A stretch of DNA of 64,000 nucleotides from the NCBI RefSeq assembly GCF_012726265.1, contig NZ_JAASAG010000010.1, positions 248,001 to 312,000 on the forward strand, written 5' to 3'. The notes under the pieces were generated by a model that searched no databases, had not been told where the DNA came from, and saw nothing but the letters and a program-made list of their open reading frames with translations. This document shows, one piece after another, positions 17,107 through 25,877 of this stretch. How positions within the stretch are numbered: position 1 is the stretch's first letter; each line of letters starts with the position of its first letter. Both the position numbers and the translations under genes were made by a program. This DNA is from Streptomyces sp. HNM0575. Its GTDB lineage: Bacteria; Actinomycetota; Actinomycetes; Streptomycetales; Streptomycetaceae.

Positions 17107-18459
17107 GTGAGTGCTGCACTGAAGGCCGTCCCGCGAGCCCCCGGAGGCTCCCCACTGATCGGCCACGCCCTGCCCCTGCTGCGCCGGCCCCTCGACTTCA
17201 TGAAGTCGCTGCCCGGCAGCGGCGACCTGGTACGCGTCGACGTCGGCACCCTGCCGATCTACTTCGTCACCAGCGTCGACCTCACCCACGAACTACTGGT
17301 CACCAAGGCCCGCAACTTCGACAAGGGCCGCTTCTTCATACGGGCACGCTCCCTCGTCGGAGACGCCCTGCCCACCGCGCCCTCCGGCATACACAAGCGG
17401 CACCGGCGCCTCATGCAGCCGATGTTCCACCAGGCGCGCATCGCCGGTTACGCGAACGTCATGGCCACGCGCGCGCAGGCGATGGCCGACTCGTGGAAGC
17501 CCGGGCAGCGGGTCGAAGTCGACGACGAGCTGGCCCAGTTCTCCGTGGCGACGCTCGCCGAGACGATGTTCTCCGCCGAGATCAGCCGCCCCGCCGCCGA
17601 GGCCGTCATCCGCGACGTACCGATCCTGCTGAAGAACGCCCTGGTGCGCACCGTCACACCCCGGCTTCTCGACCGGATCCCGATCCCGGCCAACCGCCGC
17701 TTCGACACCGCCGCGAAGCGGCTGCGCACGGTCATCGACGACGTGATCGCCCTCGCGCACCAAGAGGGCGACGCGGACAACGAGGACCTGCTGTCGCTGC
17801 TCATCGCCGCACGCGACTCCGACACCGGCGACAGGCTCACCGACCGCGAGGTGCGGGACGAACTCGTCGCCATCATGTTCGCCGGCACCGAGACCACGGC
17901 GTCCACGCTCTGCTGGACGTTCCACGAGATCGCCGCGCACCCCGACATCGAGGAGAAGCTGCTCGCCGAGATCGAGTCCGTGGTCGGCGACCGCCCGGTC
18001 GGCTTCGAGGACGTACCGAAGCTCGAGTACATGGACCGCGTGCTGCGCGAGATCTCCCGCATGCACTCGGTGCCGCTGCTGATGCGGCAGGCCACCGCGC
18101 CCGTCGAACTCGGCGGCGTGGAACTGCCCGTCGGCACCGAACTCGCCTTCAGCCTCTACGCGCTCCACCGCGACGCCCGCCTGTACGACGACCCCGAGCG
18201 CTTCGACCCGGACCGCTGGCTGCCGGAGCGGGGCTCGCAGGTGCCGCGTGAGGGTTACATCCCCTTCGGGGCGGGCGCCCGCAAGTGCATCGGCGACGGC
18301 TTCGCATGGACGGAGATCGTCATCACCCTGGCGACGGTGCTGCGGCGCTGGAGGTTCGAACGGATCCCGGGCCACACCGTGAACGAGGTCGCCTCCGCCG
18401 TGGCGCACCCCGACAGCCTCCCGATGACGGTGGTGCCGAGGGGCTCGGAGGGCGGCTGA
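17107..18459 (+). CDS. Cytochrome P450, terpene-tailoring type (PtlI/CYP170-like)
   Basis: A canonical 450-residue P450: I-helix AGTETTAS, K-helix EISR (Glu315, Arg318), and haem loop FGAGARKCIG with ligand Cys394. The architecture (SPLIGHALPLLRRPLDF start, CYP110/170/183 style) resembles pentalenene and epi-isozizaene oxygenases, so oxidation of the adjacent terpene synthase product is the natural guess. The GTG start follows AAGGAG at 17093-17098. The 273-nt gap from the cyclase is low in complexity, with repeats of a CCACGACCGACCGGCA-like unit. A terminator follows the stop. Confidence 0.92.
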   Translation: MSAALKAVPRAPGGSPLIGHALPLLRRPLDFMKSLPGSGDLVRVDVGTLPIYFVTSVDLTHELLVTKARNFDKGRFFIRARSLVGDALPTAPSGIHKRHRRLMQPMFHQARIAGYANVMATRAQAMADSWKPGQRVEVDDELAQFSVATLAETMFSAEISRPAAEAVIRDVPILLKNALVRTVTPRLLDRIPIPANRRFDTAAKRLRTVIDDVIALAHQEGDADNEDLLSLLIAARDSDTGDRLTDREVRDELVAIMFAGTETTASTLCWTFHEIAAHPDIEEKLLAEIESVVGDRPVGFEDVPKLEYMDRVLREISRMHSVPLLMRQATAPVELGGVELPVGTELAFSLYALHRDARLYDDPERFDPDRWLPERGSQVPREGYIPFGAGARKCIGDGFAWTEIVITLATVLRRWRFERIPGHTVNEVASAVAHPDSLPMTVVPRGSEGG

Positions 18460-18464
18460 ACCGA

Positions 18465-18496
18465 CCGCCCCCCCCGAACCGGGGTACGGGGGGCGG
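18465..18496. terminator. Bidirectional-looking hairpin between convergent genes
   Basis: A 9-bp G/C stem (18465-18473 with 18488-18496) with a 14-nt loop lies 5 nt after the P450 stop and faces the leftward methyltransferase gene. It marks the right end of the conservon/terpene locus. Confidence 0.6.
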
Positions 18497-18556
18497 CGGT
18501 TGTCGTGGTGCGGTGGCGCGGGCGCCGGTGTGGCGTGGGGCGTCCGGCCGCTGGTG

Positions 18557-18596
18557 CGGCGGTCCGGCGGTCCGGCGGTCCGGCGGTCCGGCGGCC
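18557..18596. repeat. 8-bp tandem repeat, five copies
   Basis: Five head-to-tail copies of CGGCGGTC, the last with one change, in the convergent intergenic region. Probably a simple slippage repeat. Confidence 0.8.
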
Positions 18597-18605
18597 GTAC
18601 CGCGC

Positions 18606-19181
18606 TCAGTCGGGGCGGCGGCCCCGGAAGCGCACGCCACCGGACTCGGGGTGCCGGTCGACGGCCACGCCTTCGAAGCCCGCCGCCTCCAGCCGCGCCG
18701 GCAGCGTCTGCGGCGGCAGCGTGTTCATCGTGTCGCCGATGTGCAGCAGCCGGAAGCGGAGGCTGGGCTGGCTGTCGCTGCCCGCGAACACCCCGCCGGG
18801 CCGCAGCACCCGGAAGGCCTCCCGGAAGATCCGGTCCTGGGTGGGCACTTCGGGCACGTGGTGCAGCATCGTGAAGCACACGACGGACGAGAAGGCGCTG
18901 TCCGGCAGCGGCAGATCGGAGGCGTCGCCGTGGATGATGCGCGCCCGTTCGCCCCAGCCGTCCTGGAGGAGGCGCGCGGTATCCCCGTCGATCTCGACCG
19001 CGGTGAGGCTGGGCACCTGCTCGACCAGCACGCGGAGATTGGCCCCGTATCCGGGGCCCAGTTCCAGTACGTCGTCGCCCAGTTCGACGTCCTCCAGCGC
19101 CCAGGGGAGCAGACGGTCACGGACGCCGCGCGCCCACTTCTCGGAGCTGCACAGCCTGCGGTGTGCTCGGTTCATCGGCAT
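18606..19181 (-). CDS. Class I SAM-dependent methyltransferase
   Basis: A 191-residue methyltransferase with the AdoMet motif DDVLELGPGYGANL at about 36-49, acidic loop VEIDGDTA after strand 2, GDASDLPLPDSAFSSVVC (motif II/III) and EAFRVLRPGGVFAGSD. It belongs to the ubiE/type 11 group; the substrate is unknown. It starts at ATG 19181, or two codons later at MNRAHRR. It converges on the terpene locus, so a role in that pathway is possible but not indicated by operon structure. Confidence 0.88.
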   Translation of the reverse strand: MPMNRAHRRLCSSEKWARGVRDRLLPWALEDVELGDDVLELGPGYGANLRVLVEQVPSLTAVEIDGDTARLLQDGWGERARIIHGDASDLPLPDSAFSSVVCFTMLHHVPEVPTQDRIFREAFRVLRPGGVFAGSDSQPSLRFRLLHIGDTMNTLPPQTLPARLEAAGFEGVAVDRHPESGGVRFRGRRPD

Positions 19182-19256
19182 GTGCAGACGCTACGGCCCA
19201 GGTGAACGGTTCGCCACGGTCGCGTCGTCTGCAGATCGCAGCTCCCGGCGCGGGCG

Positions 19257-19276
19257 CGGGCGCGGGCCCGCGCCCG
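19257..19276. terminator. 20-bp GC palindrome after the Tat lipoprotein gene
   Basis: A perfect 20-nt palindrome of C/G lies 5 nt beyond the stop of the leftward lipoprotein gene and upstream of the methyltransferase. It is likely a terminator; GC palindromes of this kind can also be DNA cruciform sites. Confidence 0.5.
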
Positions 19277-19280
19277 TACG

Positions 19281-20480
19281 TCACTCGTACATCACGTACT
19301 CGGGCTCGGGCCGCAGCTTCAGCACCTCCGAGGGCTTCATCAGTCGCGTTCCCTCGGTGTCCTCCTCGTAGAACAGCTTGAAGCCGGTGTGCAGCCCGTC
19401 CGGCAGGTCGTCGACGAGCCGCCCCCACGTGCCGCGCTTGAGCCCCGGGGAGCCTATGCCGTCGGCGCTCTTTATCAGCGAGACGCCGTCGGCCGGGCGC
19501 AGCGCCTTCTCGTCGCTGACGACCGAGGCGGCGACCTGGTGGAAGACGAGCGGCTTGTGCGGCAGGTCGTGTTCGCCCACGAGCTTCGACAAGTACTCGG
19601 CGACGCCGTTGAGTTCGTCGCCGCTCGTCCGCCCGAAGGTCTGGCCCGGCACCTCGCCGGGGCCCATGTCCCACTCCGGGTCGAGGGCCACGCCGATGTG
19701 CGGGTGTTCCAGCCAGTCGCTCAGCGCCTTGACCTCGTCGAGCGCCGCGGCGCGGCCCGGCTGGATGTTGAGCAGGAGCAACGCGTCGCGTTCCTTGGCG
19801 AGTTCGTGGAAGCGGCGGATGGTCTTGCCGGGTGTACGGGTGCGGTACGTGCCGTCGGGGCCCGGGGTGGGGTTGGCGACCGTGGCGAGGAGTTCGAGCA
19901 CGGGCAGCGGTTCGCGGCCCTCGGCGTACTTCCGTGCGGTCTTCTCCATCTCGTCGACCCGCTTGCCGGGATCGCCGCTGCCGAGGCGGCCGAGCGCGGG
20001 GGCGCCGGGCAGCCCGCAGTAGCCGACCAGCCGGTACTTGGGAAACAACTCACGTCCGCCGCGCGGAAGTTGGGGCCGCTTCTTCACCCGGGTCCGCCGC
20101 GGCGACGGCGAACGGGACTCCTTGCCGCCGCCCTTGCCTCCGCCGCCCTTGCCGCTTCCCGGAGCGCCGCCGGGCTTGGCGTCGTCGGGCCGTGCGCGGG
20201 CGGACGTGCCGCAGCCCGTGAGCGCGCCGAGGCCGAGCGCCGCGGACGCGGCGAGCAGCCCGCGCCGGGTGGCGGACGCCCCGGGCGGTTCCCCGGACAC
20301 CGGCGCCTCCACGGGCGCCTCCCCGGCCGCGGACACCGGCACCGACACCGGCACCTGCCCCGCCTGCGACTCCGGTTCCGGTTCCGGCTCCCGCTCCCGC
20401 CCCGGAGGCGACTGGCTCCGCTCTCCGTGATCGTCCTGTCCGTAGCGTCCACTCGGCCTGCCGGTCGTGCCGTCAGCCAC
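19281..20480 (-). CDS. Tat-exported lipoprotein, TIM-barrel-like, unknown function
   Basis: A protein of about 399 residues. A Pro/Glu/Ser-rich N-terminal stretch of about 70 residues precedes the twin-arginine signal ATRRGLLAASAALGLGALTGC with lipobox LTGC, so the mature protein is a lipoprotein after a short Lys/Gly/Ser-rich linker. The globular part has strands such as LLLLNIQPG, HIGVALDPEW and KPLVFHQV, consistent with a barrel and reminiscent of GH-like proteins, but I do not recognise a family. The GTG at 20480 has GGAGG 4 nt upstream, so the N-terminal extension before the Tat motif is real. Divergent from the S9 peptidase. Confidence 0.8.
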   Translation of the reverse strand: MADGTTGRPSGRYGQDDHGERSQSPPGREREPEPEPESQAGQVPVSVPVSAAGEAPVEAPVSGEPPGASATRRGLLAASAALGLGALTGCGTSARARPDDAKPGGAPGSGKGGGGKGGGKESRSPSPRRTRVKKRPQLPRGGRELFPKYRLVGYCGLPGAPALGRLGSGDPGKRVDEMEKTARKYAEGREPLPVLELLATVANPTPGPDGTYRTRTPGKTIRRFHELAKERDALLLLNIQPGRAAALDEVKALSDWLEHPHIGVALDPEWDMGPGEVPGQTFGRTSGDELNGVAEYLSKLVGEHDLPHKPLVFHQVAASVVSDEKALRPADGVSLIKSADGIGSPGLKRGTWGRLVDDLPDGLHTGFKLFYEEDTEGTRLMKPSEVLKLRPEPEYVMYE

Positions 20481-20711
20481 GTCGCCTCCGTCCGCCGGTC
20501 GGTGCGTCCCGTCGTACGTGTCCCGGTGCGCGTACTGCCCCGCCGCATCGGCGGTGCGCACGCGCGTGCCTCTCGCACGTACGCCCCCGTCCCGTCCGCA
20601 TGTCCATCCGGCACGCGCCCGAAACGATGTTGCTCGGCCGTCTTCCGGCGGTCCCGGCCCGTACCGCCGCCCCCGCCCCCGACGTCTACGCGCGCGGCGC
20701 AGAATGGGCTC

Positions 20712-22565
20712 ATGACGCAGAACACGGATGCAACGCCGGACCGGCCCGCGCCGGACCCGGCCATGCCGGAGTGGGAGAAGCGCTTCCGGGCACCGCGGGT
20801 GTCGCTGCCCGACTGGGCCGAGGACGCACCGGACCGCTCGCTGTACATCTCCAATGTCACCGGCACGTTCGAGCTGTACGCGTGGGACCGGGCCACGGGC
20901 GAGCACCGCCAGGTGACCGACCGCCCGAACGGTACGACCGACGGCGTGCTGACGCCCGACGGGGAGGAGATCTGGTGGTTCTCGGACACGGACGGCGACG
21001 AGTTCGGGATCTGGATGCGGCAGCCCTTCAAGGGCGGCGACGACGAGGCGGTGGCCCCGGGGCTCGACCCGTCCTTCCCGGCGGGGCTGGCCGTCGCGCG
21101 TGACGGCACGGCCGTCATCGGCCGCTCCACCGACGAGGACGGCACGACGATCCATCTCTGCCGCCCCGGCCGGGAGCCCGCCGAGATCTACCGGCACCGC
21201 GAGTCCGCCGGAGTGGCCGACCTCTCGCACGACGGGACGCTGCTGGTCGTCGAGCACACCGAGCACGGCGACGCGATGCACTCCGCGCTGCGCGTGATGC
21301 GGCTCGACGGCACCACCGTCGCCGAGCTGGACGACAGCGAGGGCGGCACGAAGGAACTCGGCCTGTCCGCCCTGGGGTTCGCACCCGTACGGGACGATTC
21401 GCGGCTGCTCGTCGCGCACCAGCGCACCGGCCGCTGGGAGCCGATGATCTGGGAGCCGCTCACCGGCGCCACCACCGAGCTCGACATCGATCTGCCCGGC
21501 GACGTCAGCGCCGACTGGTATCCCGACGGGACCGCGCTGCTGGTGTCCCACAGCCATCAGGCGCGCAGCGACCTGTGGCGCTACGACATCGCGTCACGCA
21601 CGCTGACCCGGATCGAGACGCCGCCCGGTTCGGTCGCGGACGCGACGGTGCGGCCCGCGAGGCCCACCGGGACGCAGGACGTCAGCATCGAGTACCTGTG
21701 GTCGTCGGCCGCGCAGCCGCCCCGGGTGCGCTCCGCCGAGGGAGCCGTCGTACTCGATCCGCCCGGCATGGCGGCCCCGCCGTCCGTACCCGTGGAGGAC
21801 GCCTGGGTGGAGGGCCCCGGCGGCACCGTCCACGCCCTCGTGCAGAAGCCGGAGGGCGAGGGCCCCTTCCCCACGGTCTTCGACGTGCACGGCGGCCCGA
21901 CCTGGCACGACAGCGACGCGTTCGCCGGTCAGCCGGCCGCCTGGATCGACCACGGCTTCGCGGTCGTACGCGTCAACTACCGCGGCTCCACCGGCTACGG
22001 GCGCGAGTGGACGGACGCCCTCAAGCACCGCGTGGGCCTCATCGAACTGGAGGACATCGCGGCCGTGCGGGAGTGGGCCGTCTCCTCCGGGCTCGCCGAC
22101 CCGGAGCGGCTGGTGCTGGGCGGCGGTTCGTGGGGCGGCTATCTGACGCTGCTCGGCCTGGGCACCCAGCCCGGCGCCTGGGCGGTGGGCCTCGCGGCGG
22201 TGCCGGTCGCGGACTACGTCACCGCCTACCACGACGAGATGGAGGCCCTGAAGTCGCTGGACCGCACGCTGCTCGGCGGCTCGCCCGAGGAGGTGCCGGA
22301 GCGGTACGAGGTCTCGTCGCCGCTCACGTACGTCGACGACGTACGGGCACCGGTCTTCATCTCCGCCGGCGTCAACGACCCGCGCTGCCCCATCCGGCAG
22401 GTGGAGAACTATGTGGGGCGGCTGGAGGATCGCGGCGCACCGCACGAGGTGTACCGCTACGACGCCGGGCACGGCTCGCTCGTGGTGGAGGAGCGGATCA
22501 AGCAGTTGAGGCTGGAGATCGACTTCGCTCTGCGGCACCTTCCCGGGCCGAAGCCGGTCCCGTGA
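20712..22565 (+). CDS. S9 family (prolyl oligopeptidase-type) serine peptidase
   Basis: A 617-residue cytoplasmic peptidase. The N-terminal two thirds is a beta-propeller (repeats like DGVLTPDGEEIWWFSD and VSADWYPDGTALLVS), and the C-terminal alpha/beta hydrolase domain carries GGGSWGGY (Ser473), NDPRCP (Asp556) and GHGS (His587). S9C/acylaminoacyl peptidases have this layout; they cleave short peptides or N-acyl amino acids. ATG 20712 begins MTQNTDATP; a much longer open frame continues upstream but has no conserved sequence. Its last 68 nt overlap the 3' end of the convergent SURF1 gene. Confidence 0.92.
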   Translation: MTQNTDATPDRPAPDPAMPEWEKRFRAPRVSLPDWAEDAPDRSLYISNVTGTFELYAWDRATGEHRQVTDRPNGTTDGVLTPDGEEIWWFSDTDGDEFGIWMRQPFKGGDDEAVAPGLDPSFPAGLAVARDGTAVIGRSTDEDGTTIHLCRPGREPAEIYRHRESAGVADLSHDGTLLVVEHTEHGDAMHSALRVMRLDGTTVAELDDSEGGTKELGLSALGFAPVRDDSRLLVAHQRTGRWEPMIWEPLTGATTELDIDLPGDVSADWYPDGTALLVSHSHQARSDLWRYDIASRTLTRIETPPGSVADATVRPARPTGTQDVSIEYLWSSAAQPPRVRSAEGAVVLDPPGMAAPPSVPVEDAWVEGPGGTVHALVQKPEGEGPFPTVFDVHGGPTWHDSDAFAGQPAAWIDHGFAVVRVNYRGSTGYGREWTDALKHRVGLIELEDIAAVREWAVSSGLADPERLVLGGGSWGGYLTLLGLGTQPGAWAVGLAAVPVADYVTAYHDEMEALKSLDRTLLGGSPEEVPERYEVSSPLTYVDDVRAPVFISAGVNDPRCPIRQVENYVGRLEDRGAPHEVYRYDAGHGSLVVEERIKQLRLEIDFALRHLPGPKPVP

Positions 22566-23445
22566 CGCCGGGGCCGCCAGAGGCGCCGGGGTCCTGCGGG
22601 CCGTCGGGGCCGTCCCGGCCGTCCGGGCCGGCACCGCCGGGGGCGATGCCGAGCGCGGCGTCCTGGGCCAGCTCCCTGTCCCGGCGGAAGAGCCGATACC
22701 ACATGAAGACCACGAAGCCCGCGAAGACGAACCACTCGGCGGTGTAGCCGAGGTTCTGGAACGCCTTCATGTCGAGGCCGGTGTTGTCGGGTCGTACCGG
22801 CGGCACCGGCTTCAGCTTCGAGCCGTCCGGGACGTGCTGCACCGTGATCCAGGCGTCGTGCACGTCGTACGGGACGACGTTGACGAGCGAGGCGGCGCTG
22901 ATCATGCCGAGCCGGCCCTTCGGAAGTCCGCCGCCGGCCCGTACTCCCGGACTGCCCTCGGACTCCGAGGCCTGTAGCGCGCCGGTGACCCTCACCTCGC
23001 CCCGCGGGGGCGGCGGCACGCGGGACGCGTCGGCGTCGCCCGGAAGCCATCCGCGCACGACGGGCAGCGCCTTGCCGTCACGGTTGTGCTTGCCGTCGCT
23101 CCCGCCCTTGCCGTCTCCGGACGTACGCAGCAGGGACAGCACATAGAAGCCGCGCCTGCCGTCGAGTGCCCGGTCGGGCACCAGCAGCGGACGGGAGGTG
23201 TCGTAGCGTCCGGTGACCTCCGCCGTGCGGCCGCTGGTCCTCGCGTCGACCGGCAGCAGCCTGGACAGCGGCTCCGGCCGTGCGTGCGCGGCCTCCGAAA
23301 CGGTGCGCTGCTGCTGCTCGTCACTCTCCACCCGCGCCTCGAAGCGGGAGAGCTGCCAGCTGCCCATGAAGAGACAGACCGGGATCGCCAGCACGGAGAA
23401 GAGGTTGATTCCCCACCACCGCGGGGTCAGCAGAAACCGGTACAC
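22498..23445 (-). CDS. SURF1 family protein (cytochrome c oxidase assembly)
   Basis: A protein of about 315 residues with the SURF1 layout: N-terminal membrane helix WWGINLFSVLAIPVCLFMGSWQ, a periplasm-side domain with GRYDTSRPLLVPDR and LPVVRGWLPG, and a C-terminal membrane helix AEWFVFAGFVVFMWYRLF. SURF1 helps insert haem a into cytochrome oxidase. GTG 23445 is chosen because VYRFLLTPRWWG is the conserved start. The Gly/Pro-rich tail runs into the S9 peptidase gene on the other strand (68-nt convergent overlap). Confidence 0.9.
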   Translation of the reverse strand: MYRFLLTPRWWGINLFSVLAIPVCLFMGSWQLSRFEARVESDEQQQRTVSEAAHARPEPLSRLLPVDARTSGRTAEVTGRYDTSRPLLVPDRALDGRRGFYVLSLLRTSGDGKGGSDGKHNRDGKALPVVRGWLPGDADASRVPPPPRGEVRVTGALQASESEGSPGVRAGGGLPKGRLGMISAASLVNVVPYDVHDAWITVQHVPDGSKLKPVPPVRPDNTGLDMKAFQNLGYTAEWFVFAGFVVFMWYRLFRRDRELAQDAALGIAPGGAGPDGRDGPDGPQDPGASGGPGVTGPASAREGAAERSRSPASTA

Positions 23446-23597
23446 GACTACACGGTACGGGGCCGCGCGACAGCGGTCATTCGTGGGTGCGCGGCGCACA
23501 CGGACCACCCGCGCCGGCGTCCGCCGCGGGAACCGCCGTGTGTGCCCGGCGAGATGCGGCCTCGCGCGCCACACCGCCGGTCAGGCCGCACCGCCGG

Positions 23598-25877
23598 TCA
23601 GTGCGCGGCCAGGACTCCCGTGCGGTACAGCGTGCCCGCGCAGGCGCCCTTCAGTTCGGTGCCGGCCGCGGCCGGGTCGCCCACGTCCGGGGTGTGGCTG
23701 AGGACCACGCTCGACTTGCCGTCCGTGGTGCCGCCGGAGTTGCCGTTGTCGCCGCCGCCGTTCCCACCGTCGTCGTCGCCGCCGGAGTTGCCGTTGTTCC
23801 CGCCGTTCCCGCCGTCCTCGTGACCGCCGGAGCTGCCGTTGTTCCCGCCCTGGCCGCCCTCCGGGCCGTGGCCCTCCTCGGCCTTCGGCTCGGGCTTTCC
23901 GGGAGGGCCGCACTTGCTGGGAATCCAGGCCCACTTGACCTCGTACGCGTCACCCGGCTTCAGCACCAGCTCGCTCGCGGCGAGATCGGGGTCGGGAAGC
24001 CCGGCCGCCGGGTCGCCCTGGGTGTGGTCCACGACGTTTATCCGCTCGATGTCGGCACGGCCGCGGGCGGAGGCGCCCACGACGCCGTCGCCCTCGACGG
24101 TGCAAGCATCCGAGGACGTGTTGACGACGCGGAAACTGCCGTACACCTTGCCGTCGGAGGCGGCCGCGCTCTCCGAGGCGCTGCCGTCGCCGAGCTGCTG
24201 GCGCCCGCAGCTGGGGGCGCTCGTGGCGAGCGTGTCGTTCGGGTCGGCGCCGCCCGAGTCGCCGCCCCGCGTGGGAGACGGTGACTTCGAGCCGTGGCCG
24301 CCGCCCGACTTGCCGCCGTCGGCGCCGACACCGCCCGAGACGTCGCCCGAGCCCTGGGTGTGGCCGGGGCCGCCACCGCCGACGGTGTCCTGGCCGGGGT
24401 CTTGGTTGCCGCCCGCGTTGATGGACGAGTCGCCCGGGAGCCCGGGCACGATGCCGCTGCTCACCAGGCCGGGAACGCCGACTCCCGCGAGCACCACGGC
24501 GGCGGCCGCGCCCACGAGTACGCGGCGCCGGTGCGCCCGCCGCGCGGGCACCGCGTGCTGGAGGTAGGCGAGCGACTCGGGGCCCGGCTCGATGTGGCTC
24601 ACGCTGTGGTGCAGCATCCGGCGGAGGGCGGCCTCGACCTCGCTGTCGTCCTCGCCGTCGCCGTTTCCGGAACCGTCGCCGGCGCCGGGACCTCCCGCGC
24701 CGCCGGCACCTCCGCCGTGACCGCCGGAACCGCCTGCGCCGCCGCGTCCGCCGCCGCCCGCACCGGCGGGCCCGCCGCCGGATCCGGACGCAGCGCCGGA
24801 ACCGCCCGCGACGGGACGGAGCGCGGCCGTGCCTTCGGCCGCGGCACTCTGAGCGCCTTCGGCCGCGGCCCCCTGGGCGCTGCCGCCGCCCGGTGCCGGC
24901 CCATCGGCGCCAGGCCGGTCCGCGGACCGGCCGAACTGCCCTGTGCCGTCCGGGAGTTGCAATGTGTCCTGGTGGCTGGAATGCATGGTCGTCATCGCGT
25001 CTCGGACCGCGTCCGGCCCACCGGGGGCGGGATGCGGAGTGTCAGGGATGTCCGGCGGGCGCGGCAGATCCGGCGCCTCGGGGGACGCGGGATCGCCGGG
25101 CGTGCCCGGGAGTCCGGCGGGCCGGTCGATCTCCGGCAGCACCGGATCGTCGATCTGCGGAGGGTCCGGGATCTCCGGCTCGTCGTAGATGCCGGGGCTC
25201 TCGGGGATCTCCGGGGCAGCCGGGATCTCGGGCATGTCGGGGACCGCGGGCGGCGGCGGGATGTCCGGCGTCGGCGGGATCTCCGGGCTCTCCAGGATGT
25301 CCGGCGCCTCGGGGATCGCGGGCGTCTCCGCGGGGCCGTGCACATCCGGTACGCCGGGGACGCCGGGCAGGTCGGGCAGGTCCGGCGCCTCGGGCGCACC
25401 GTGCTCCGGGAGCTCCGGGCTCTCGACGTCAGGGGCGTCCGGTGCGTGCGGGGTCTCCGGTGCGTGCGGGCCGTCGGGCAGATCGGGCTCCTCGGGGCCC
25501 GGGCCCGGGGCCTCGGGTCCGCCGCTCGCGCCGCCCTGCCCGTACGAGGCGACGGGCGCCAGCTCCTCGCCGTCCGTGCCGCCCTCGCCCTCCGGGCCTT
25601 CCCGGCGGTGGCGGCCGTGACCGCCCGCGTCCCGGCCGCCGGCGTACCGGTCACCGGTGTACCGGTCACTCACGTCCCGGCCACCCGCGTACCGGTCGTG
25701 GCCGTCGTCGGTGTCGCCCTCGGCATCCCGGCCGGCCCGGCCCGTCAGCCGCAGCCCCTGCTCGTACGGACCGCCCGGCTCGCTCTCCACATCGGCCAGC
25801 TCGCCCGCGCCGGCCAGCCGCACGAGCTCGCGCAAGCGCTCGCTGAGCACCCTGTCCTGGTCGTCGTACGCGCTCAT
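23598..25877 (-). CDS. Large single-pass membrane protein with PE-rich repeats, coupled to ECF sigma factor
   Basis: A 759-residue protein. The N-terminus (MSAYDDQDRVLSERLRELVRLAG) is helical and probably cytoplasmic. Residues about 120-300 are an extraordinary Pro/Glu/Asp/Ile-rich stretch with units like PEIPE, PDIPP and APDLPD, then a Gly/Ala-rich segment, one membrane helix at about 449-472, and an outer part with Gly/Asn/Asp-rich repeats and a cysteine-bearing domain. The start overlaps the sigma gene stop by 4 nt, so it is translated with it. It sits where an anti-sigma factor is expected, but no zinc-binding anti-sigma motif (HxxxCxxC) is seen. Role: possible membrane regulator of the sigma factor (inference). 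Confidence 0.75.
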   Translation of the reverse strand: MSAYDDQDRVLSERLRELVRLAGAGELADVESEPGGPYEQGLRLTGRAGRDAEGDTDDGHDRYAGGRDVSDRYTGDRYAGGRDAGGHGRHRREGPEGEGGTDGEELAPVASYGQGGASGGPEAPGPGPEEPDLPDGPHAPETPHAPDAPDVESPELPEHGAPEAPDLPDLPGVPGVPDVHGPAETPAIPEAPDILESPEIPPTPDIPPPPAVPDMPEIPAAPEIPESPGIYDEPEIPDPPQIDDPVLPEIDRPAGLPGTPGDPASPEAPDLPRPPDIPDTPHPAPGGPDAVRDAMTTMHSSHQDTLQLPDGTGQFGRSADRPGADGPAPGGGSAQGAAAEGAQSAAAEGTAALRPVAGGSGAASGSGGGPAGAGGGGRGGAGGSGGHGGGAGGAGGPGAGDGSGNGDGEDDSEVEAALRRMLHHSVSHIEPGPESLAYLQHAVPARRAHRRRVLVGAAAAVVLAGVGVPGLVSSGIVPGLPGDSSINAGGNQDPGQDTVGGGGPGHTQGSGDVSGGVGADGGKSGGGHGSKSPSPTRGGDSGGADPNDTLATSAPSCGRQQLGDGSASESAAASDGKVYGSFRVVNTSSDACTVEGDGVVGASARGRADIERINVVDHTQGDPAAGLPDPDLAASELVLKPGDAYEVKWAWIPSKCGPPGKPEPKAEEGHGPEGGQGGNNGSSGGHEDGGNGGNNGNSGGDDDGGNGGGDNGNSGGTTDGKSSVVLSHTPDVGDPAAAGTELKGACAGTLYRTGVLAAH

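Noticed and set aside
19389..22565. A 1058-codon frame extending the S9 peptidase upstream
   Set aside because: The extension is antisense to the Tat lipoprotein and has no conserved sequence; ATG 20712 begins the recognisable protein.
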